A DNA stretch of 64,000 nt from Streptomyces sp. NBC_01267 (GTDB lineage Bacteria > Actinomycetota > Actinomycetes > Streptomycetales > Streptomycetaceae). Each line of letters opens with the position of its first letter. Position 1 is the first letter of the stretch. This document shows, one piece after another, positions 1 to 7,932 of the stretch. The notes under the pieces were generated by a model. The model was not told the DNA's origin and made no database searches. It was given only the letters and a program-made list of their open reading frames with translations. The stretch lies in contig NZ_CP108455.1 of assembly GCF_036241575.1 (NCBI RefSeq), forward strand, positions 5,997,001-6,061,000, given 5' to 3'. A program made the translations under genes and the position numbers.

Positions 1-764
1 GGATCCGCGAGAAGATGGCGAAGATGCGCCGGGAGATCGCGGAGATGAAGACCGGCCGCGACATCAAGCGGCAGGAGCGCAAGCGCCACAAGGTGCCGTC
101 GGTCGCCATCGCCGGGTACACGAACGCCGGGAAGTCCTCGCTGCTCAACCGCCTCACGGGTGCGGGCGTACTGGTGGAGAACTCCCTGTTCGCCACCCTG
201 GACCCGACGGTCCGCAAGGCCGAGACGCCCAGCGGCAGGCTCTACACCCTGGCGGACACGGTCGGATTCGTCCGGCACCTGCCGCACCACCTCGTCGAGG
301 CGTTCCGCTCCACCATGGAAGAGGTCGGCGAATCCGACCTGATCCTCCATGTCGTGGACGGCTCGCACCCGGCGCCGGAGGAGCAGCTCGCCGCCGTGCG
401 TGAGGTGATCAGGGACGTCGGCGCGACCGACGTGCCGGAGATCGTGGTGGTCAACAAGGCGGACGCGGCCGATCCGCTGGTGCTGCAGCGGCTGCTGCGT
501 ATCGAGCGGCACGCCATTGCTGTCTCGGCCCGTTCGGGCCAGGGCATCGCGGAGCTGCTCGCGTTGATCGACGAGCAACTGCCCCGGCCCCAGGTCGAGG
601 TGGAGGTGCTCGTGCCGTACACGCAGGGACAGCTCGTCGCCCGTGCGCACACCGACGGCGAGGTGATCTCCGAGGAGCACACCCCGGAGGGCACGTTGCT
701 GAAGGCGCGGGTGCACGAGGAGCTGGCCGCCGATCTGGCGCCGTACCTTCCGGTCGCGCACTGA
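1..764 (+). CDS. hflX: GTPase HflX, 3' part (5' end outside window)
   Basis: This is the C-terminal part of an HflX-type ribosome-associated GTPase, a family that binds the 50S subunit and rescues or splits stalled ribosomes. The reading frame is already open at base 3, so the gene starts before the window. The GTPase signatures are visible: G1 GYTNAGKS, switch/G3 DTVGF, and G4 NKAD. A basic, charged helix (KMRREIAEMKTGRDIKRQER) precedes G1, as in the linker between the HflX N-terminal domain and the G domain. The end of the protein (EEHTPEGTLLKARVHEEL) fits the HflX C-terminal domain. A strong hairpin follows 19 bp after the stop. Confidence 0.93.
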   Translation, partial: IREKMAKMRREIAEMKTGRDIKRQERKRHKVPSVAIAGYTNAGKSSLLNRLTGAGVLVENSLFATLDPTVRKAETPSGRLYTLADTVGFVRHLPHHLVEAFRSTMEEVGESDLILHVVDGSHPAPEEQLAAVREVIRDVGATDVPEIVVVNKADAADPLVLQRLLRIERHAIAVSARSGQGIAELLALIDEQLPRPQVEVEVLVPYTQGQLVARAHTDGEVISEEHTPEGTLLKARVHEELAADLAPYLPVAH

Positions 765-782
765 CATCGCGGTTCACCGCAC

Positions 783-833
783 CGGACCGAAGGCCCGTCC
801 CCGGCGATTTCCCGGGGGCGGGCCTTCGGTCCG
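783..833. terminator. Strong intrinsic terminator between hflX and the protease pair
   Basis: An inverted repeat of about 22 bp (left arm begins CGGACCGAAGGCCCG, right arm ends CGGGCCTTCGGTCCG) lies between the convergent hflX and minus-strand protease genes. It can work in both directions. There is no U-tract, as is usual in Streptomyces. Confidence 0.85.
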
Positions 834-866
834 TTCAGCAGCCGTTCAGTGGTCCTCTGCTGCGCT

Positions 867-2042
867 CTACCGGCCGGCGAACCTGGTGCTCATGGCCTTG
901 TAGAGCTGTTCCGCGCCCTGGCCGAGACGCGGCCCCGCGAGCCAGCCCGAAGTGACCGGTCCGATCGAGGTGTTGGAGACCAGCTCCGACTTCCCGTTCT
1001 TCCCGGTGATGAACCAGCCGCCGCCGGACGAGCCGCCGGTCATGGTGCATCCGATGCGCCACATCGTCGGTGTGCCGGGGCTGATGGACAGTCGTCCCGG
1101 CCGGTCGACGCACTTGTTCATCAGCTGCCCGTCGAACGGCGGAGCCGCCGGGTAGCCCCAGGCGCCCATCGCCGAGATGTCCTTGGCCTCCGGGGCGTTG
1201 AAGTCGACTGCCAGCGCATTGCCGACGGTCTCTTCGAGCGACTTGCCGCCGTTCTCCGGCTTCACGTGCAGAAGCGCGTAGTCGTACGGCGCCCCCCGGC
1301 CGCCGGTCGGGCCGCCGTCGTTGATCCACGCATTGGAGGTCATGGCCCAGTCGGCCCAGTAGGTGCCGTACGGGGCTATCTCCTGCTGTCGTGCGGTGCG
1401 CAGCTGGGCGACCGACCTGCCCTGGTCGTTGTACGACGGAACGAACATGATGTTCCGGTACCAGCCGCCCTTGCCGCCCGCGTGGACACAGTGACCGGCG
1501 GTCCACACGAGGTTGGACCTGCCCGGGTTCTTCGGGTCCTTGACGACGGTTCCCGAGCAGACCATGGAACCTTCGGGGGAGTCGAAGAAGACCTTGCCCA
1601 CGGGCGCCGCGTACCGGTGGTACGGGTGCTTCTCCTCCTGCGCTTTCACCGGCGCGGGTTCCGGGTCGGTGACGTTCTGGTCGCCGGAGATGTCGCGAGC
1701 GTCCATCGTCTTCTGCGGATCCTTGGCCTGCTTCATGCGGTCGGGCTTCCACAGGTCTTTGACCACAGGATTGACGAAGTCCTTGGCACTACGCAGCCAC
1801 TTGTCCTTGTCCCAGTTCTTCCACTCGCCGTTCTGCCATTTTTCCGGGTCGAGGCCGTGCTTCTTCAGGGTGTCGGCCAGATCTGCTGCGGTACCGGCCT
1901 TGGCACCGGCGGGCGCGGAAGCGACGGGTTTGTCGGCCGCCGAGCCGGATGCCTTGTCGTCGCCCCCGCCACAGGCGGTCGCCGTCAGCGCCAGGGCCGC
2001 GGCGATACCGGTGGCAGTGAGGATCGGACGGATGGATCGCAT
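867..2042 (-). CDS. Lipoprotein trypsin-like serine protease (paralogue 1)
   Basis: A predicted secreted, membrane-anchored serine peptidase of 391 residues. The N-terminus has a basic start, a hydrophobic core and a lipobox-like TATAC with Cys24, so it should be exported and lipidated. Residues about 55-100 form a Trp-rich charged segment (EWKNWDKDKWLR) with no recognised function. The peptidase domain follows, with His184 in TAGHC, Asp254 in YDYALLHV and a Ser in GGSSGGGW (about Ser339), a plausible chymotrypsin-fold triad. The start is the ATG preceded by AGGGGG. It lies 55 bp downstream of a close paralogue on the same strand, so the two are probably co-transcribed. The substrate is unknown. 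Confidence 0.85.
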   Translation of the reverse strand: MRSIRPILTATGIAAALALTATACGGGDDKASGSAADKPVASAPAGAKAGTAADLADTLKKHGLDPEKWQNGEWKNWDKDKWLRSAKDFVNPVVKDLWKPDRMKQAKDPQKTMDARDISGDQNVTDPEPAPVKAQEEKHPYHRYAAPVGKVFFDSPEGSMVCSGTVVKDPKNPGRSNLVWTAGHCVHAGGKGGWYRNIMFVPSYNDQGRSVAQLRTARQQEIAPYGTYWADWAMTSNAWINDGGPTGGRGAPYDYALLHVKPENGGKSLEETVGNALAVDFNAPEAKDISAMGAWGYPAAPPFDGQLMNKCVDRPGRLSISPGTPTMWRIGCTMTGGSSGGGWFITGKNGKSELVSNTSIGPVTSGWLAGPRLGQGAEQLYKAMSTRFAGR

Positions 2043-2097
2043 GGAGTTGTTCCCCCTGGGGGTGTCTGGTCGTTGCTGCCGGCGCCGGCCGCCCTGC

Positions 2098-3315
2098 TTA
2101 CCGGTCCGCGTACTTCTTGCTGACCGAGTCGTAGACGCCCTTGGCTTCCTTGCCCAGGCGCGGGCCGGCCAGCCAGCCGGCTGTCACCGGGCCGATGGAG
2201 GTGTTGGACACCAGGGCGGGCTTGCCGTCCGCACCGTTGGCGATCCAGCCGCCGCCGGAGGAGCCCCCGGTCATCGTGCAGCCGATGCGGTACATCGTCG
2301 GATCGGCCGCGGCGATCGAGAGGCGGCCCGGCTGGTCTGCGCACTGGAACAGCTTCTGGCCGTCGTAGGGCGGGGCAGCCGGGTAACCGGTGGCCGTCAG
2401 GCTCGCGATCTTCGGCACGGCCGGTGCGTTGAAGTTCACCGGGAGCGCGCCGCCGACCGTCTCCTCAAGGGACTTGGTGCTGCCCTTCTCGGGCACGACG
2501 TGCAGCACCGCGAAGTCGTACGGAGCTCCCTGACCGCCGGTGGGCCCGCCGCCGCTGATCCACTGGTCCGAGGTCTGCGCCCAGTCGGCCCAGAAGACGC
2601 CGTACGGTGCGACCTCTTCCTTATTGGCGTTCTGCAACTGTGCCGCGGACTTGGCGCTGTTGTTGTACGAGGGGACGAAGGCGATGTTGCGGTACCAGCC
2701 GCCCTTCTTCCCCGCGTGCACGCAGTGGCCCGCGGTCCAGACCATGTTGGACTTTCCGGGATGCGCCGGATCCTGCACGACCGTCGCCGAGCAGACCATC
2801 GATCCTTCGGGGCCGTCGAAGAAGATCTTGCCTGCTTCGGGGAGAGTCGCGTGGTACGGCGACTTCACGTTCTGCGCGGTCACCGGCGCCGGGGTCGGGT
2901 CGGTGACTCCCTTGTCGCCGGAGATGTCGTTGTCGACAGGGTTCTCCGGGGGCTTGGCCGCGCCGCGCATCCGGTCCGGGTCCCAGAGCCCGGAGATGAT
3001 CGGGTTGAAGAAGTCCTGGGCCTCACGCAGCCACTTGTCCTTGTCCCAGTTCTTCCATTCGCCGCTCTTCCACTTGCTCAGATCGACGCCGTGCTTCTTC
3101 AGCTTGTCCTTGAGGTCGTCCGGGATGGTGATCTTGCCGTCCGACGGCGTGGAGGCGCTGGTGTCCGGCTTGTCACTGGCGTTGTCGTCGCCGGGCCCAC
3201 AGGCGGTGGCGGAGAGAGCGAGTATCCCTGAGAGGCCAACTGCGGCTATGACAGGGAGGGTTCGGCGGCGGGCGTTCCCGCGACGTGGTGTGCGGGTTGG
3301 GCGGAGCGGTCGCAT
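2098..3315 (-). CDS. Lipoprotein trypsin-like serine protease (paralogue 2)
   Basis: A 405-residue paralogue of the downstream gene with the same architecture: a twin-basic N-terminus, hydrophobic segment, lipobox LSATAC, an acidic/polar linker, the Trp-rich segment (EWKNWDKDKWLR), then a trypsin-like domain with TAGHC, YDFAVLHV and GGSSGGGW. The open frame extends about 45 codons further upstream, but the ATG at 3315 is chosen because AGGGGG sits just before it and the signal peptide starts there. It is the first gene of the pair and lies divergent from the siderophore operon. The two genes look like a tandem duplication. Confidence 0.84.
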   Translation of the reverse strand: MRPLRPTRTPRRGNARRRTLPVIAAVGLSGILALSATACGPGDDNASDKPDTSASTPSDGKITIPDDLKDKLKKHGVDLSKWKSGEWKNWDKDKWLREAQDFFNPIISGLWDPDRMRGAAKPPENPVDNDISGDKGVTDPTPAPVTAQNVKSPYHATLPEAGKIFFDGPEGSMVCSATVVQDPAHPGKSNMVWTAGHCVHAGKKGGWYRNIAFVPSYNNSAKSAAQLQNANKEEVAPYGVFWADWAQTSDQWISGGGPTGGQGAPYDFAVLHVVPEKGSTKSLEETVGGALPVNFNAPAVPKIASLTATGYPAAPPYDGQKLFQCADQPGRLSIAAADPTMYRIGCTMTGGSSGGGWIANGADGKPALVSNTSIGPVTAGWLAGPRLGKEAKGVYDSVSKKYADR

Positions 3316-3618
3316 GTGGTGATCCCCCTGGGACTCCGGAACAACTGAATTCGGCACGTGATTTCGGCACGGTGGAACTGAAGTGCGGGCCCCACTATGC
3401 CGGTGCCGATGGGGACGGTATCCGGCAGGGCTGCGGTTCCGCAGCCTCAATGATCTTGCGACTCACCCGTGATCCCGGGCCGCTGCCGTCGTTGTTACGT
3501 ATGGGGGTTTTACGCTGCGCCCGGCCCCGGCGTCGACGGGCGTACGACGCGACGTGCACGAGAAGGCGCGACAAGAACGCGCGACGACCGAACCGTTACA
3601 GCGGGAGGACCAACAGCT
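3316..3618. other. Divergent intergenic region upstream of the siderophore operon
   Basis: About 300 bp separate the protease pair from the aminotransferase gene. A short palindrome, CTGCGGTTCCGCAG, lies at 3431-3444. No DmdR1/IdeR-type iron box (TTAGGTTAGGCTAACCTAA-like) was found by eye. The strand-specific promoters could not be assigned with confidence. Confidence 0.5.
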
Positions 3619-4998
3619 GTGGCTGTGACCAAATCTGCTCCGGCGGCGCCGACCACGGCGCACGAAGGGATCCTGCGCCGGCAGTCGATGCGTGAGTCCG
3701 CCGCCCGTACCTACGCGCGGTCGCTGCCGATCGTGCCGGTCAGGGCGCGGGGCCTGACCATCGAGGGCGCGGACGGGCGGCGGTATCTCGACTGTCTGTC
3801 GGGAGCGGGGACGCTGGCTCTCGGCCACAACCACCCGGTGGTGCTCGAAGCGATCAAGAAGGTCATCGATTCGGGCGCCCCCCTGCATGTGCTGGATCTC
3901 GCCACACCGGTCAAGGACGCCTTCACCACGGAACTCTTCGAGACCCTGCCGCGCCAGTTCGGCGATCAGGCCCGCATCCAGTTCTGCGGACCCGCCGGTA
4001 CGGACGCGGTCGAGGCAGCCCTGAAACTTGTGCGCACCGCTACGGGGCGCAGCGGGATCCTCGCGTTCACGGGCGCGTACCACGGCATGACGGCCGGAGC
4101 CCTGGCCGTGTCGGGCGGCGCCACCGACGTCCGGGTGACCCGGCTGCCGTATCCCCAGGACTACCGCTGCCCGTTCGGCGTGGGAGGGGAACGCGGCGGT
4201 GAACTCGCCGCCCGCTGGACCGAGAACCTGCTCGACGATCCCAAGGGGGGCGTGGTCCCACCGGCCGGGATGATCCTGGAACCGGTGCAGGGCGAGGGTG
4301 GTGTGATCCCGGGCCCTGACGACTGGGTCCGCCGCATGCGCGAGATCACCGCGGACCGCTCCATTCCGTTGATCGCCGACGAGGTTCAGACCGGCGTCGG
4401 GCGCACCGGCGCCTTCTGGGCGGTCGAGCACAGCGGGATCGTGCCCGATGTGATGGTGCTGTCCAAAGCCATCGGCGGCTCCCTCCCCCTGGCGGTCATC
4501 GTCTACCGGCCGGAACTGGACGTCTGGGAGCCCGGTGCGCACGCCGGTACCTTCCGGGGCAATCAGCTCGCCATGGCGGCAGGTGCGGCGACCCTCGCGT
4601 ACGTCCGCGAGAACCGGCTCGCCGAGCGCGCGGCCGACCTGGGTACGCGCATCATCGGCCGACTGCGGCAACTGGCCGGTCAACACCCCGGCATCGGGGA
4701 CGTACGTGGCCGGGGCCTCATGATCGGCGTGGAGATCGTCGACCCGGAGGCCGGGGATGCCGGCGTCCCGGGCCCGGCGCCCGCCGCACCCGTGCTCGCC
4801 TCCGCCGTACAGCGTGAATGCCTGGCCCGAGGACTCATCGTCGAACTCGGTGGCCGCCACTCCAGCGTCGTCCGCCTGCTGCCCCCACTCACTCTCACCG
4901 ATGAGCAGGCGGAAGCGGTGCTCGACCGGCTGGCCGATGCCCTGGCCGCCGCTGAGCGCACCGTGTACCGCCGTCATGAGACCCGCCCTCCCCTCTGA
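3619..4998 (+). CDS. Diaminobutyrate--2-oxoglutarate aminotransferase family protein
   Basis: A class III PLP aminotransferase of 459 residues, closest in pattern to enzymes that make L-2,4-diaminobutyrate from aspartate semialdehyde and glutamate. Family motifs are present: LDCLSGAGTLALGHNHP near the N-terminus, FTGAYHGMT, EPVQGEGGV, IADEVQTGVGRTG, and the PLP lysine Lys283 in LSKAIGG. The start is GTG 3619, 9 nt after GGGAGGA; a longer frame upstream has no ribosome site. It is the first gene of a four-gene operon with two IucA/IucC synthetases and an acyltransferase, so it probably supplies the diamine building block. No ectoine synthase gene is nearby, which argues against ectoine production. 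Confidence 0.88.
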   Translation: MAVTKSAPAAPTTAHEGILRRQSMRESAARTYARSLPIVPVRARGLTIEGADGRRYLDCLSGAGTLALGHNHPVVLEAIKKVIDSGAPLHVLDLATPVKDAFTTELFETLPRQFGDQARIQFCGPAGTDAVEAALKLVRTATGRSGILAFTGAYHGMTAGALAVSGGATDVRVTRLPYPQDYRCPFGVGGERGGELAARWTENLLDDPKGGVVPPAGMILEPVQGEGGVIPGPDDWVRRMREITADRSIPLIADEVQTGVGRTGAFWAVEHSGIVPDVMVLSKAIGGSLPLAVIVYRPELDVWEPGAHAGTFRGNQLAMAAGAATLAYVRENRLAERAADLGTRIIGRLRQLAGQHPGIGDVRGRGLMIGVEIVDPEAGDAGVPGPAPAAPVLASAVQRECLARGLIVELGGRHSSVVRLLPPLTLTDEQAEAVLDRLADALAAAERTVYRRHETRPPL

Positions 4999-5026
4999 TC
5001 CCGGCCCCCCCACAAGGAAGCACTCC

Positions 5027-6961
5027 GTGAACACCACCCCCGAATCTGATGTGTCCGAGGCCCCAGCCCCACCCGCGGTCCCCGGCCTTTTCGCGGTCGA
5101 CCCGCTCATGGTTTGTTCGGGAGCGTCCGGCGTTCTGCCGGTCGATTCCGGGTCGGTCGGTTCGGAGACCGTTCCGCGCCAGAAGACCGGGGGCACGAGT
5201 ACGGGGAGCACTGTCCCCGAGCGACATCTGACACCCGGCTTCCTCGACGATCCGGACGCGAACACCGCGGCTGACGGTGCCACCGTCGAGAACCTGCTCC
5301 GCTGCTGGGTCCGGGAGAACAACCTGGCCCGGCCGGCCGGGCCTCTCCTGCGTATCCCTCTGTACGCCAGCGGTACCGCACTGCTCGTCCCCGTGCACTA
5401 CTGGTCCGCCACGGGCTGGCACCGGTTCGGCAGGCCGTCGCTCGAAGGCGGGTCCCTGCGCGCACCGCTCGCCGACGCGGTCACCGTCGCTGCGCTGCTC
5501 GGTCGGGAAGCAGGGGGGCACGGAGGCGCCGAACTGGTCGGCAGGGTGGCCGACTCGGTACGTCGCACCGCCTCCTTCATCGCTGACCGTCGCATCAATC
5601 CGGGGCCGTCGCCCGAGGCGGACCTCTTCCTCACCGCGGAGCAGTCCCTTCTTCTGGGGCACCCGCTTCATCCCACCCCGAAGAGCCGCGAAGGCCTCTC
5701 CGACGCAGAAGTCGGCCTGTACTCGCCTGAGTTGCGAGGCTCCTTCCCGTTGCACTGGTTGGCTGTCGACCGTTCGGTCCTGGCACAGGACTCGGCGTGG
5801 ACCGAGCGTGGGCGCACTGTCGCCGCGGACCAGCTCACCGCCCGCCTGGCCGGAGTTCTCCAGCGTCCCGATGACACCGCCCTCCTCCCGCTGCACCCCT
5901 GGCAGGCCCGCGACCTCGCGCATCGCCCGGCTGTGGCCTCCCTCCTCGACGCCGGGCTCCTGCGTGACCTCGGCCCGTACGGCGCCCCCTGGCATCCCAC
6001 CTCGTCCGTCCGCACCGTTCACCGGCCCGGCGCAGAGGCGATGCTCAAGCTCTCCCTGGGCGTTCGCATCACCAACTCCCGCCGGGAGAACCTCCGTAAG
6101 GAACTCCACCGGGGCGTCGAGGTCCACCGCGTACTGAGAGGCGGGCTCGGTGAGCAGTGGCGGGCCGTCCACCCCGGCTTCGACATCGTGCGCGATCCGG
6201 CCTGGCTCGCGGTGAACACGACGGACGGCGAACCACTCACCGGGCTCGACGTCGTCCTGCGCCACAACCCCTTCGGCCCCGGTGACGACGCCGTATGCAT
6301 CGCCGGTCTCACCTCCGTTCATCCCCGCGCCGACGGGCGAGGTGCGCGCTCGCGCCTCGCCGACATCGTGACCGGGCTCGCCCACCGCACCGGCCGGACC
6401 ACCGGAGCCGTCGCGGCCGAGTGGTTCCTGCGCTATCTGGACCATGTCGTACGCCCGGTGCTCTGGCTGGACGGCACCGCCGGTATCGCCCTCGAAGCCC
6501 ATCAGCAGAACACCCTCGTCATCCTCGACCCCGCAGGGTGGCCTGTCGGCGGGCACTACCGCGACAACCAGGGCTACTACTTCCGCGAATCCCATCGCGA
6601 CGCACTGGAGCGGCGCCTCCCCGGTATCGGAGCGACCAGCGACACCTTTGTCGCCGACGCTGTCACCGATGAACGCTTCGCCTATTACCTCGGTATCAAC
6701 AACATCTTCGGACTCATCGGCGCCTTCGGTGCCGAGCAACTCGGCGATGAACGCCTGCTGATCGCTGCCCTCCGGAAATTCCTCACCACCACCGTCCCCC
6801 TCGGCTCCCCATTGACCGCCAAACTTCTGGACACCCCTGTCCTGCGCACCAAGGCAAATCTGCTGACCCGACTGCACGGCCTCGACGAACTCGTCGGACC
6901 GGTCGAAACCCAGTCCGTCTACGTCAGCTTCACCAACCCGCTCTATTCCAGCGGTACATGA
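5027..6961 (+). CDS. IucA/IucC-family NRPS-independent siderophore synthetase (first)
   Basis: A 644-residue synthetase of the superfamily that condenses citrate or a citryl intermediate with amines or alcohols through acyl-adenylates. The start is GTG 5027 with AAGGAAG 6 nt upstream. The first ~95 residues are a Pro/Ser/Gly-rich extension without clear homology. The catalytic region shows HPTPKSREG, LPLHPWQ and HPTSSVRTV, then KLSLGVRITNSRREN, and a C-terminal half with LEAHQQNTLV and a Tyr-rich loop (DNQGYYFRES). It starts 28 nt after the aminotransferase stop. Subtype (A, B or C) cannot be fixed by eye. Confidence 0.9.
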   Translation: MNTTPESDVSEAPAPPAVPGLFAVDPLMVCSGASGVLPVDSGSVGSETVPRQKTGGTSTGSTVPERHLTPGFLDDPDANTAADGATVENLLRCWVRENNLARPAGPLLRIPLYASGTALLVPVHYWSATGWHRFGRPSLEGGSLRAPLADAVTVAALLGREAGGHGGAELVGRVADSVRRTASFIADRRINPGPSPEADLFLTAEQSLLLGHPLHPTPKSREGLSDAEVGLYSPELRGSFPLHWLAVDRSVLAQDSAWTERGRTVAADQLTARLAGVLQRPDDTALLPLHPWQARDLAHRPAVASLLDAGLLRDLGPYGAPWHPTSSVRTVHRPGAEAMLKLSLGVRITNSRRENLRKELHRGVEVHRVLRGGLGEQWRAVHPGFDIVRDPAWLAVNTTDGEPLTGLDVVLRHNPFGPGDDAVCIAGLTSVHPRADGRGARSRLADIVTGLAHRTGRTTGAVAAEWFLRYLDHVVRPVLWLDGTAGIALEAHQQNTLVILDPAGWPVGGHYRDNQGYYFRESHRDALERRLPGIGATSDTFVADAVTDERFAYYLGINNIFGLIGAFGAEQLGDERLLIAALRKFLTTTVPLGSPLTAKLLDTPVLRTKANLLTRLHGLDELVGPVETQSVYVSFTNPLYSSGT

Positions 6962-6991
6962 CCCGACCCACATGAGAAGAGGAGCGTCGTC

Positions 6992-7756
6992 GTGCCCTCC
7001 ATCGATGCGAGTACCGACACCGTGACCGGGACCGGCCCTGCCTGTCGGGCCGACCGGGGAGCCGAGGACACCCTTGATCTGCGGCTGCCCGATGAACTGA
7101 TGTCGCTCCTCCACGATGCGGGCCCGGCGACCGGGCCTCTGCCCCTCACCCGCCCCTGCACCGGTGACGATCTGCTCGACGACCCGGGCGCATGGGGCCC
7201 GGTCCCGACCCCTGCCGGGCAGTTCCAGCTCGTTCCTGTGGACGTCGGGCGTGACCTGGCGGTCGTCAGCAGCTGGATGAACGACCCTGCCGTCGCCGCT
7301 TTCTGGGAGCTGCAGGGACCCGAGTCCGTCACCGCCGTTCATCTTCGGGCCCAGCTCGCCGGTGACGGAAGGAGCGCCCCCTGCCTGGGCGTGCTCGAAG
7401 GCACCCCGATGAGCTACTGGGAGATCTACCGCGCCGATCTCGACCCCCTTGCCCGGCACTATCCGGCTCGCCCTCACGACACCGGCATTCACCTTCTCGT
7501 CGGCGGAGTCCGCGACCGCGGACGCGGTATCGGCACCACGCTGTTACGAACGGTCTCCGATCTCGTGCTGGACAACCGGCCCCGGTGCGCCCGGGTCGTC
7601 GCCGAACCCGATCTGCGCAACACCCCGTCCGTGGCGGCGTTTCTCGGCGCGGGCTTCCGCTTCTCCGCGGAGATCGACCTTCCGGACAAGCGGGCAGCCC
7701 TCATGGTCCGTGACCGGTCCCTCCGCGAGCTGCTGTGCCCCGACACCTCTGAGTAG
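6992..7756 (+). CDS. GNAT acyltransferase of siderophore type (IucB-like)
   Basis: A 254-residue acyltransferase resembling the acetyltransferases of hydroxamate siderophore pathways (IucB/RhbD type). The acyl-CoA binding loop RDRGRGIGTTLL is at about residues 172-183, followed by the usual RVVAEPDLRNTPSVAAFLGAGF segment that ends the GNAT fold. The start is GTG 6992 with GAAGAGGAG upstream, 30 nt after the previous stop. Its likely role is N-acylation of an amine in the siderophore; since no N-hydroxylase is adjacent, the acceptor may be a plain amine. The gene contains a TTA leucine codon at 7544-7546, so its translation may need the bldA tRNA. Confidence 0.85.
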   Translation: MPSIDASTDTVTGTGPACRADRGAEDTLDLRLPDELMSLLHDAGPATGPLPLTRPCTGDDLLDDPGAWGPVPTPAGQFQLVPVDVGRDLAVVSSWMNDPAVAAFWELQGPESVTAVHLRAQLAGDGRSAPCLGVLEGTPMSYWEIYRADLDPLARHYPARPHDTGIHLLVGGVRDRGRGIGTTLLRTVSDLVLDNRPRCARVVAEPDLRNTPSVAAFLGAGFRFSAEIDLPDKRAALMVRDRSLRELLCPDTSE

Positions 7757-7932
7757 CCCCTGCACACACGCATGGTCAATGACCTCCTGTGAATGGCCTT
7801 CGGCCAGTCCATTTCCGCGAAAGAACTACCGAGAACGACCTGTTGTGATCTCTTGTGAACGACCGGCTGTGAATCACTTGCTGCCTTTGATACACCGCTT
7901 GTGCCGTATCGGTTCCACCCCGAGGAGTCCCT
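7757..7932 (+). repeat. Three imperfect 20-bp direct repeats inside the siderophore operon
   Basis: A 176-bp gap interrupts an otherwise tightly packed operon. It holds three related 20-mers at 7777-7796, 7833-7852 and 7857-7876, with consensus near GAACGACCNNNTGTGAATNN. The copies start 56 and 24 bp apart. A small hairpin TGGCC-TTC-GGCCA lies at 7794-7806. This segment is less GC-rich than the flanking genes. It may hold an internal promoter or operator. Confidence 0.6.

Noticed and set aside
3316..3618. DmdR1/IdeR iron box upstream of the siderophore operon
   Set aside because: No sequence close to the 19-bp consensus was found by eye on either strand.
3619..4998. Aminotransferase as ectoine gene ectB
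   Set aside because: No ectA, ectC or ectD is adjacent, while siderophore synthetase genes follow directly.
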